Shown here piece by piece: positions 9,256 to 16,570 of a stretch of DNA of 64,000 bases. Under the pieces are notes generated by a model, which worked only from the letters and a program-made list of their open reading frames with translations, was not told the DNA's origin and did no database searches. Location: assembly GCA_018222605.1 (NCBI GenBank), contig JAAEZZ010000005.1, forward strand, positions 186,001-250,000, written 5' to 3'. The stretch's first letter is position 1; every line of letters begins with the position of its first letter. Position numbers and translations under genes: made by a program. Origin of the DNA: Alphaproteobacteria bacterium. Lineage in GTDB: Bacteria > Pseudomonadota > Alphaproteobacteria > Caulobacterales > Hyphomonadaceae.

Positions 9256-10334
9256 ACTATCCGCTCGCCCTGTTTGCCGGGGGCTCAGTCGTCTCCTTCC
9301 TGCTGTGCGGGCTGGTCAAATATCTGCCTCTGCTGGACGCGCCAGATGGCGGGCGCAAGCAGCAGGCTGCGCCTGTCCCGCGCACAGGTGGGCTGGGTAT
9401 TCTGCTGACGGTTTGCCTCATGGTTGCCATTGGCGCAGCGGTTCTCGGCCTTTTTCAGGGCACCAATCCATCATTCTGGAGGATCTCTGGTGCAATTGCG
9501 CTGGTGGTCACACCTTTCCTGATCGGATTTGCAGATGACTGGCTTGGCTTGCGCGCTCTGACCAAGCTTGGCCTGTTGCTGGTATGGGCTATCGCGGCGG
9601 CATCGCCATTTTTTCTCTCCGGAACGCTCATAGGAGGTGTGATCGGCATTTTGGCCATCGGTTGGCTCATTGTGATCACAAACGCCACGAACTTCATGGA
9701 TGGGTCAAACGGGCTCGCGCTCGGGTCTTCCGGCCTCATGGTGCTCGGCCTGTTTCCTCTGTTTGCAGTGTCGATGATGTGCTGGGGCGCATGCCAGGCA
9801 GATCATGTGGGCGGTCTCGCCTTGCTGACGCAATTTGCCTTCTTTGGCGCGGTTGTGGGCTTCCTGTTCTGGAATATGCAGGGAGGGCTCTATGCCGGGG
9901 ACTGCGGATCCCTCGGTGCGGGTGGCCTGTTCGGCTTGATGGGGCTTTATCTCGTATCTGCCAGCATGGAGGGGCTGCGCGCGGCGCTGTTCTCGCTGAC
10001 GCTATGCCTGCCATTCCTGGTCGATGTGCTTTTGACTTTGGCATGGCGGAGCCTGAAGGGACGGAACCTGCTCGTGGCCCATACAGATCACGCTTATCAG
10101 CGCCTCCGGGCCAAAGGTTGGAGCCATGTCAAGGCGGCGCTCGTGTGGTGGGGCATGACAGCGGTCTGTATGATTGTGGCGACCTTCACACTGTTTTTCG
10201 AGATGAAAGCGAGAGAGGGGGAGCAGGCCGCTTATACCCCAGTGCTGCAGGCCAGCGTTCTGGCCGGTCTGTGTGTGGTGGGGGCAGGGCTATGGCTGTG
10301 GGAGCGGTCCCGACCTATCAGTAAGCCCGGCTGA
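9252..10334 (+). CDS. MraY/WecA-like polyprenyl-phosphate glycosyl-1-phosphate transferase (glycosyltransferase family 4)
   Basis: This integral membrane enzyme, about 360 residues with ten or so hydrophobic segments, transfers a sugar-1-phosphate from a UDP-sugar to a polyprenyl phosphate. The family marks are visible: an Asp-Asp pair in ADDWLGL, the NATNFMDGSNGLA loop with the catalytic Asp, the AGDCGSLGAG segment and the HTDHAYQRL loop with its metal/phosphate-binding histidines. True MraY sits in the dcw cluster, so this one more likely starts an O-antigen, exopolysaccharide or other wall polymer (inference). It overlaps ispE by four bases and overlaps the convergent polyprenyl synthase by 17 bases. 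Confidence 0.9.
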   Translation: MNYPLALFAGGSVVSFLLCGLVKYLPLLDAPDGGRKQQAAPVPRTGGLGILLTVCLMVAIGAAVLGLFQGTNPSFWRISGAIALVVTPFLIGFADDWLGLRALTKLGLLLVWAIAAASPFFLSGTLIGGVIGILAIGWLIVITNATNFMDGSNGLALGSSGLMVLGLFPLFAVSMMCWGACQADHVGGLALLTQFAFFGAVVGFLFWNMQGGLYAGDCGSLGAGGLFGLMGLYLVSASMEGLRAALFSLTLCLPFLVDVLLTLAWRSLKGRNLLVAHTDHAYQRLRAKGWSHVKAALVWWGMTAVCMIVATFTLFFEMKAREGEQAAYTPVLQASVLAGLCVVGAGLWLWERSRPISKPG

Positions 10335-11331
10335 CGCAGAAATCTGCGAGATCTTCCAGCGCTTCGCGATACGGCGTATCTGGCAGGGTGCGTAGTGCGC
10401 TTTTCGCCAGAGCGGCATAGGCCTCAGCTTCCTGAACCGTGGCTTCGGCGGCCCCGGTTGCGCGGATCAGATGGACGGCATGGGCCAGATCGGATTCTTC
10501 CTGCGTCTCCGGCTTCATGGCCTTGTCCCAGAACGCCCGGTCTTCATCAGAGCCCCGGCGCTTGGCGATGATCACCGGCAGAGTGATTTTGCATTCGCGG
10601 AAGTCATCGCCGACGGATTTACCAATCACAGATGTCGTGCCGCCATAATCCAGCACATCATCAATGATCTGGAAGGCCAGGCCGAGATTCTTGCCATACG
10701 TCGCCAGCGCGTGAGCGTACTTGTGGCCGCCAGCTGACATCGCGCCTGTTTCAGCCGCCGCTTCAAACAGGGCGCCCGTCTTGGCTTCAACAATGGCCAG
10801 ATAGTCTTCGGTCGGCAGGTCGCCTGCCTGCATGGCGGCCAGCTGACGGACTTCGCCTTCGGCAATGATGGTCGAGGCCGTGGCCAGCCGGTTCAGGATG
10901 TCCAAACTGTTGGCTTCGACCAGCAAATTGAAGGCACGGGCGAACAGGAAGTCCCCCACCAGGATGGAGGCCTTGTTGCCCCAGATGGCTTTTGCGGCGG
11001 GCTTACCGCGTCGCAGGTCGCTTTCGTCGACGACATCATCATGCAGCAGAGTGGCCGTGTGGATGAACTCGACCGCCGCGGCCAGGGCGTGGGTTGCCGG
11101 GTTTGCCTTGCCCACAGCATGGGCGGCGATCAGCGTGATCAGCGGGCGCAGCCGCTTGCCGCCTGCAGAAACGATGTAACCGGACAGGTCAGGAATGATG
11201 GCGACCGGGCTTGCGGCCCGCTGGGCCAGCAGCGCCTCGACTGCCGCAAGGTCTTCGGACACCAGCGTTTGCATCCGCTCCACAATGGAGCCGATGGCCG
11301 CTTTGCCTTTTGGCTTGGGCGAAAGGGTCAC
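10318..11331 (-). CDS. polyprenyl diphosphate synthase (octaprenyl/decaprenyl type, quinone side chain)
   Basis: This trans-prenyltransferase extends allylic diphosphates with isopentenyl diphosphate, normally making the ubiquinone tail. Both Asp-rich motifs are present: LLHDDVVDESD at about residue 95 and IIDDVLDYGG at about 225. The KRLRP substrate-binding motif (AGGKRLRPL) lies at about 60, and the length of 337 fits IspB/DdsA. The start is a GTG at 11331 with AGGAG ten bases upstream, which supports it over internal ATGs. Chain length cannot be read with certainty, so I give no symbol. Confidence 0.93.
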   Translation of the reverse strand: MTLSPKPKGKAAIGSIVERMQTLVSEDLAAVEALLAQRAASPVAIIPDLSGYIVSAGGKRLRPLITLIAAHAVGKANPATHALAAAVEFIHTATLLHDDVVDESDLRRGKPAAKAIWGNKASILVGDFLFARAFNLLVEANSLDILNRLATASTIIAEGEVRQLAAMQAGDLPTEDYLAIVEAKTGALFEAAAETGAMSAGGHKYAHALATYGKNLGLAFQIIDDVLDYGGTTSVIGKSVGDDFRECKITLPVIIAKRRGSDEDRAFWDKAMKPETQEESDLAHAVHLIRATGAAEATVQEAEAYAALAKSALRTLPDTPYREALEDLADFCVSRAY

Positions 11332-11496
11332 GTTTTGAAGGCTCCTGTCCTGAATGCAGTGCTTCCGGAAATATACTTAGGCGCGATGGGCTTCAAGCTC
11401 GACGTGGCAGCGGGCCGCAGGTGACCTATATCTCTTATGGCAGGGCAGCCTCGCCTGTGCGACAGTTACAGCAAATAAGCCTCAGGAGTGAAACGC

Positions 11497-11982
11497 ATGA
11501 GAATTCTGATTGGACTGTCCGCCGCCTTGCTTCTGGCAGCATGTACAACGACCACGCCCTATGGCCCGGCAGCCAAGGTGGGCGCGGATGGATACATGAC
11601 GCAACAGATTGAGACGAACCGCTTCCAGATCGCCTATACCGATAGCGATCCGCGTCGCGCGCGTGACTATGCGCTGCTACGCGCTGCTGAGCTGACATTG
11701 CTGGAAGGCGGGGACTGGTTCGAAGTGGTCAGCGGATATACCGATGTGGCGCAGGAGCCGCGCAGCCGGTCCTCCGTATCGATTGGCGGCGGTACGGGAT
11801 CCTATGGTCGCAGCAGCAGTGTCGGTGTGGGCGTCGGGATCGGCCTTCCGCTCGGCGGCAGTACGGGCGGCACGGTGACGGAAGTGCTGGAAATCGTAAC
11901 AGGCACAGGCGAAAAGCCGGACAGCCCGAATGCCTATGATGCCCGCTCGGTTGAGATCAATCTGCGAAGTGCGATGCAATAA
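11497..11982 (+). CDS. CC0125/CC1285-family lipoprotein
   Basis: The start ATG at 11497 has AGGAG eight bases upstream; a GTG at 11488 in the same frame overlaps that AGGAG and is unlikely. The signal ends in a good lipobox (L-L-A-A-C, Cys about 16), and the mature protein is about 145 residues. The central block with R-R-A-R-D-Y-A-L-L-R-A-A-E is the conserved part of a small alphaproteobacterial lipoprotein family with no known function. It is followed by a Gly/Ser-rich stretch. The stop overlaps the next start (TAATG), so the two are translationally linked. Confidence 0.88.
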   Translation: MRILIGLSAALLLAACTTTTPYGPAAKVGADGYMTQQIETNRFQIAYTDSDPRRARDYALLRAAELTLLEGGDWFEVVSGYTDVAQEPRSRSSVSIGGGTGSYGRSSSVGVGVGIGLPLGGSTGGTVTEVLEIVTGTGEKPDSPNAYDARSVEINLRSAMQ

Positions 11983-12188
11983 TGGAAGAAGTTTTCCGGA
12001 CCAATGACATGGTCAAGCTGAGCTATATCGAGCATCTGCTACAGGAAGCCGGCATCCGCTATTTCATTGCGGATCAGCACATTTCCGCTGTGGAGGGTAA
12101 TATCGGCGCTTTTCCCCGTCGCGTAATGGTACCGGACGAGCTGAAGGCTCAGGCTGAGGCTGCCCTCGCAGAGGTAGAGCGCGGCTAG
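11982..12188 (+). CDS. DUF2007 small protein
   Basis: A 68-residue soluble protein that starts on the TAATG overlap with the lipoprotein gene. The sequence (MEEVFRTNDMVKLSYIEHLL at the N-terminus, a central F-I-A-D-Q-H and a C-terminal R-V-M-V-P-D-E) is typical of the DUF2007 family, a ferredoxin-like fold described as putative signal-transducing. No catalytic residues are evident and the function is unknown. Its stop TAG overlaps the GTG of the methyltransferase, forming a three-gene translational chain. Confidence 0.85.
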   Translation: MEEVFRTNDMVKLSYIEHLLQEAGIRYFIADQHISAVEGNIGAFPRRVMVPDELKAQAEAALAEVERG

Positions 12189-12916
12189 TGAGCGGCATTA
12201 CAGAGGACACCGTCTATCAGGGACGGGTGAAACTGTTCCAGCCGGAGAAGGGGTTCCGGGCAGGGACAGATTCGCTGATGCTGACGGCTGCGCTGCCGGA
12301 AAAGCCGCAAGGCCACGCCCTTGAGGTTGGCTGTGGGTGCGGCGGCGCGCTGATGACGGCGGCTTTCCGTTTGCCGGGGGTCACATTCACCGGGATCGAT
12401 ATTGATGACGGCATGGCCTCTCTGGCCAGGCAGGCGGCTGATGCCAACAGCTTCACAGACCGCGTAAGCGTCGAGACGAGCGATGCCGGCCTCTGGGTGC
12501 GAGGTAAGGAAAACCGCTTTGATCTCGTCTTCTCCAATCCCCCTTATTTCCAGCCGGGACGCATTACCGCGCCAGGCGAAGGCAAGCAGGCCGCCTATCT
12601 GGAATCCCTCAGCCTGGAGAGCTGGATCAAGGCGATGGCCTTTGCCGCCAGGCCGCGTGCACCGCTGGTCATGATCCACCGCGCGGCTGAACTGGCGCGT
12701 ATCCTGTCTGTCTTTGAGCGTCAGACCGGAGACATTACGGTTTTGCCCATTGCGTCAAAACAGGGTGAGGAGGCCCGGCGTGTTCTGGTGCGGGGGCGAA
12801 AGGGCCTGAAGCGCGGGCCGGTCAGGCTGCTGGCGCCGCTGGTGACGCATCAGGAAGATGGCACAGCCAGTGCGGCTCTGGAGGCCATTCGGCACGGCCT
12901 GCCGATCGCCTGGTAG
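12188..12916 (+). CDS. tRNA1(Val) adenine-37 N6-methyltransferase family protein
   Basis: This Rossmann-fold methyltransferase of 242 residues uses S-adenosylmethionine. The SAM loop is LEVGCGCGGAL at about residues 44-54, the acidic ribose contact is GIDIDD at about 70-75, and the N6-adenine catalytic motif is NPPY at about 118-121. An N-terminal F-x-A-G-T-D-S motif typical of the TrmN6/YfiC family (GFRAGTDSLML) sits in front. Members methylate A37 of tRNA1(Val); that exact substrate is inferred. The start is a GTG at 12188 overlapping the stop of the DUF2007 gene. Confidence 0.88.
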   Translation: MSGITEDTVYQGRVKLFQPEKGFRAGTDSLMLTAALPEKPQGHALEVGCGCGGALMTAAFRLPGVTFTGIDIDDGMASLARQAADANSFTDRVSVETSDAGLWVRGKENRFDLVFSNPPYFQPGRITAPGEGKQAAYLESLSLESWIKAMAFAARPRAPLVMIHRAAELARILSVFERQTGDITVLPIASKQGEEARRVLVRGRKGLKRGPVRLLAPLVTHQEDGTASAALEAIRHGLPIAW

Positions 12917-12993
12917 CGAATTGTCTTGGGCGCGCGGCAATCCGGTCGTATCGTGCGGCATGTGAGCGTAGGGCGCTTGTAAAGGAGGTGGCC

Positions 12994-13131
12994 ATGTTCG
13001 GCCTCTTGTTCTGGGCCTTTCTGATCTTCGGCGTCATTGTCGCCGCCCTTGGCCATGCCGGTTTTTACCGGGCGGTGACGGGGCGGGGCAGCGGATCGAA
13101 TGATAACGAGGAATCCCGCGGCATGTTCTGA
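12994..13131 (+). CDS. 45-residue single-pass membrane peptide
   Basis: A short open frame reads MFGLLFWAFLIFGVIVAALG and on to a polar tail with N-D-N-E-E, giving one membrane helix followed by a cytoplasmic or periplasmic tail of about 25 residues. The support is the near-perfect ribosome-binding site AGGAGG at 12983-12988, five bases before the ATG, in a stretch otherwise free of genes between the methyltransferase and glyQ. I know no family for it. An untranslated AGGAGG by chance is possible but unlikely at this spacing. Confidence 0.65.
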   Translation: MFGLLFWAFLIFGVIVAALGHAGFYRAVTGRGSGSNDNEESRGMF

Positions 13132-13204
13132 TCACATTGCCGCGCTTGCGTCACTCCGCGGCCAGCTGTAACCCCGCACAGAACCATATTTCCGGATCAG
13201 AGCC

Positions 13205-14107
13205 ATGACTGCACCCGAAGCGAAATCCAAACCGAAATCCTTTCAGGACATTATTCTCAGGCTGCAGAATTACTGGGCCGCACAGGGCTGCGCGATCCTG
13301 CAGCCCTATGACATGGAAGTTGGCGCTGGTACGCTTCACCCCGCAACTGTGCTGCGTGCGCTGGGGCCCAAGGAATGGCGCGCCGCCTATGTGCAGCCCT
13401 CCCGCCGCCCGAAGGATGCGCGCTATGGCGAAAACCCGAACCGTCTTGGCCACTATTATCAGTATCAGGTGATCCTGAAGCCTAACCCGGCCAATTTGCA
13501 GGACCTCTATCTCGAAAGCCTCTACGAGATCGGCATTGATCCGACAGTTCACGATATCCGTTTCGTGGAAGACGATTGGGAGAACCCGACCGTCGGGGCC
13601 TGGGGCCTCGGCTGGGAAGTCTGGTGCGACGGTATGGAAGTCAGCCAGTATACCTATTTCCAGCAAGTTGGCGGCCTGGATGTGTTCCCGGTGTCCGGCG
13701 AGCTGACTTATGGTCTCGAACGCCTCGCCATGTATGTGTTCGGCGTCGACAATGTCTACGATTTGCCATTCAACGACCCGGGCAGCGACGTCCCACTGAC
13801 CTATGGCGACGTGTTCCTTGAAAACGAGAAGCAGCAATCTGCCTTCAATTTCGAACATTCCGATGTCGAGATGCTGAAGCGCTGGTTTGCCGATTGCGAA
13901 AACCAGTCCAACGCGCTGCGCGAAGCCGGCAAGCCGCTGCCAGCCTATGACTACGCCCTCAAAGCTTCCCACACCTTCAACCTGATCGACGCGCGCGGCG
14001 CCATCAGCCCGACCGAGCGTCAGGCCTATATCGCCCGCGTGCGAGACCTGGCCCGTGGCGCTGCCGCGCAATGGGCCGAACAGGAAGAGGCCCGGGCGGG
14101 CGCTTGA
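13205..14107 (+). CDS. glyQ: glycine--tRNA ligase alpha subunit
   Basis: This is the catalytic subunit of the bacterial alpha2beta2 glycyl-tRNA synthetase, a class II enzyme that charges tRNA-Gly in the cytoplasm. The protein of 300 residues has the family start ([17 protein letters not shown]), the class II motif 2 region with [19 protein letters not shown], and the motif 3 region G-L-E-R-L-A-M-Y. A short Lys-rich N-terminal extension precedes the core. It is followed 54 bases later by glyS, as usual. Confidence 0.98.
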   Translation: MTAPEAKSKPKSFQDIILRLQNYWAAQGCAILQPYDMEVGAGTLHPATVLRALGPKEWRAAYVQPSRRPKDARYGENPNRLGHYYQYQVILKPNPANLQDLYLESLYEIGIDPTVHDIRFVEDDWENPTVGAWGLGWEVWCDGMEVSQYTYFQQVGGLDVFPVSGELTYGLERLAMYVFGVDNVYDLPFNDPGSDVPLTYGDVFLENEKQQSAFNFEHSDVEMLKRWFADCENQSNALREAGKPLPAYDYALKASHTFNLIDARGAISPTERQAYIARVRDLARGAAAQWAEQEEARAGA

Positions 14108-14161
14108 CCCTCATACTTCACCCCATGATCCGAACACCGAATTCTCAGGCTGGACCCCATA

Positions 14162-16369
14162 ATGGCTGAGCTGCTTCTTGAAATCTTCTCCGAGGAAATC
14201 CCCGCGCGCATGCAGGCGAAGGCCGAGAGTGATCTCGGCGCAGCGCTGGAAAAGGCGCTGGGCGAGGCGGGCCTCAGCTGGTCTGCGCTGGAGACGGCCT
14301 CCGGGCCGCGCCGCCTGACCGTGTTCGTTGATGGCCTGACGGAACGCTCCGCCGATGTAAAGGAAGAGCGCAAGGGCCCGAAGGTCGGCGCACCGGACAA
14401 GGCGGTTGAAGGCTTCCTGCGCGGCGCTGGCCTCAGCGACATTAGCCAGGCCGAAGTGCGCTCCGATCCTAAGAAAGGCGATTTCTATGTCGCCGTGATC
14501 GAGACGCCGGGCCGCGACGCGAAGGACATCATCGCCGAGGCTGTGCCGGCCATCATTCGCGGCTTCCATTGGCCGAAATCCATGCGCTGGGGCACGGGAG
14601 AGCTGCGCTGGGTGCGTCCGTTGCAGCGCATTACCTGCGTTCTGGACGGGCAGATCGTGCCGTTCGATGTCGATGGCCTTGCCAGCGGCAATGAGACGGA
14701 AGGCCACCGCGTGCATGGCCGCGGGCCTTACACGGTCACCGGTCGCAAGGATTATGAAGCCCAGCTGGGCGGTGCAGGCCATGTGAAGCTGACGCGCGAT
14801 GAGCGCCGTCAGGTGATCCTGGAGGGCATCGAAAAAGTCTGCGCTGACGCAGGCCTCGAATGGATCGAAGACAAGGGCCTTCTGGAAGAGGTTGTTGGCC
14901 TCGCCGAATGGCCGGTCGTTGTGCTCGGCAATATGGACCCGGATTTCCTGGCCCTGCCGCCGGAAGTGATCCAGCTCTCCATGCGCACGCACCAGAAATA
15001 CTTTGCCGTGAACGACACAAAGACCGGCAAGCTCGCCCCGAACTTCATCGTGGTGGCGAACATTGACGCGGCCGATGGCGGCAAGAAGCTGGCCGAGGGC
15101 AATTCCCGCGTTCTCTCTGCGCGTCTCGATGATGCGCGCTTCTTCTGGGATCTCGACAAGGCGAAGCCGTTGGAAGAGATGGCCGAAAAGCTGTCCACGA
15201 TTGCCTTCAAGGCAGAGCTTGGCTCGCTTGGGGACAAGGTGGGGCGTGTGGTGGAGCTGGCCCGCGAGTTGGCAGACAAAATCAAATTCGGGACCGGCAT
15301 AGATCCGCTTCTTCCTGCGATGGCTGATCGTGCTGCACGCCTCGCCAAGGCAGATCTCGTGTCAGAAATGGTCGGCGAATTCCCAGAGCTTCAGGGCGTT
15401 ATAGGCCGTTACTACGCGCTGGAGGCTGAACAGCCCGAACCGGCTGTTGTCGCCGATGCAATCCGAGATCATTACAAGCCACAGGGGCCGAGCGATTCCG
15501 TTCCGACCGACCCGGTGGGTATCACCGTCGCGTTGGCTGACAAGCTCGACACTTTGGTCTGGTTTTGGGCTATTGGAGAGACCCCAACTGGCTCAAAAGA
15601 CCCCTTTGCGCTGCGACGGACCGCACTCGGAGTTACGCGTATACTTGTGGAAAACTCGACAAGGCTGAAGCTGAAAGATGTCATAGACCGTGAGCTTCAA
15701 AAGCATTGGAAGAAAATTATGTGGGAGGACCACGCCAAGGGCGAGCTCCCCGAAAGTGCCATTCCTGGAGAGTCTGATGAAACACCATCTGACTATGTTT
15801 ACGCGGGTGGAAGATACCAAGACCGGATTAGTAAAGCGACTACAGACCTCCTCTCCTTCTTCGCGGATCGCCTGAAGCAATTCCTACGCGATCAGGGCCA
15901 GCGGCATGACCTGATCGATGCCGTGTTCGCCCTCGGCGAGGACGATCTTGTGCTCATCACCCGTCGGGTCGAAGCGCTCGGTGCCTTCCTCGGCTCCGAA
16001 GACGGCGCGAACCTGCTTGCAGGGTACAAGCGCGCGGCGAACATCCTGCGCGCCGAAGAGAAGAAGGGCGAACTGCCCGAAAACCTCTCCGTCAATGCTG
16101 ACCTCATCGCCAAGGGGCCGGCAGAGGAGCAGGCCCTCGCCAAGGCGCTGACCGAGGTTCAGGCCGCCATCGAAGGCCCGCTTGAGACAGAAGACTTCAC
16201 CGGCGCCATGGCCGAGCTGGCCAAACTGCGCGGTCCGGTGGATGCCTTCTTTGAGGCCGTCATGGTGAATGATGACGATGCCGCCGTGCGCGCGAATCGC
16301 CTCGCTTTGCTCACACAGATCCGCGACACGCTGCATCGCGTGGCGGATTTTTCACGGATTGACGGCTGA
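14162..16369 (+). CDS. glyS: glycine--tRNA ligase beta subunit
   Basis: This is the tRNA-binding subunit of the alpha2beta2 synthetase, 735 residues. The N-terminus (MAELLLEIFSEEIPARMQ) and the central segments SMRTHQKYF, SARLDDARFFWD and DPFALRR are diagnostic; the anticodon-binding DALR-like domain is at the C-terminus. Bases of about 15280-15870 differ from the rest of the gene in codon choice: ATA, AGA, AGG, CGA, GGA, CCA and ACA recur there and are nearly absent on both sides. This same stretch includes a Lys/Glu-rich insert before the DLLSFFADRLK helix. The reading frame is intact throughout, so I treat it as functional and possibly mosaic. Confidence 0.97.
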   Translation: MAELLLEIFSEEIPARMQAKAESDLGAALEKALGEAGLSWSALETASGPRRLTVFVDGLTERSADVKEERKGPKVGAPDKAVEGFLRGAGLSDISQAEVRSDPKKGDFYVAVIETPGRDAKDIIAEAVPAIIRGFHWPKSMRWGTGELRWVRPLQRITCVLDGQIVPFDVDGLASGNETEGHRVHGRGPYTVTGRKDYEAQLGGAGHVKLTRDERRQVILEGIEKVCADAGLEWIEDKGLLEEVVGLAEWPVVVLGNMDPDFLALPPEVIQLSMRTHQKYFAVNDTKTGKLAPNFIVVANIDAADGGKKLAEGNSRVLSARLDDARFFWDLDKAKPLEEMAEKLSTIAFKAELGSLGDKVGRVVELARELADKIKFGTGIDPLLPAMADRAARLAKADLVSEMVGEFPELQGVIGRYYALEAEQPEPAVVADAIRDHYKPQGPSDSVPTDPVGITVALADKLDTLVWFWAIGETPTGSKDPFALRRTALGVTRILVENSTRLKLKDVIDRELQKHWKKIMWEDHAKGELPESAIPGESDETPSDYVYAGGRYQDRISKATTDLLSFFADRLKQFLRDQGQRHDLIDAVFALGEDDLVLITRRVEALGAFLGSEDGANLLAGYKRAANILRAEEKKGELPENLSVNADLIAKGPAEEQALAKALTEVQAAIEGPLETEDFTGAMAELAKLRGPVDAFFEAVMVNDDDAAVRANRLALLTQIRDTLHRVADFSRIDG

Positions 16370-16570
16370 TCTGGGTTAAGCCCGCAGCGGTGCTGTCCCA
16401 GTGTGGAACGGCGCTTTTGCCTGCAATAGCGCCAATGTGTCACAAACAACGTTGTCACACCTCCAGTGCCCTTTCGGACACTGGCCAATGGCGCTGCAAT
16501 GCAGCATAGGAATTGCAAATCGACCCAGGGTAATCTTGGGGACACAGACATGTATCGGAAGGCAGAATTC

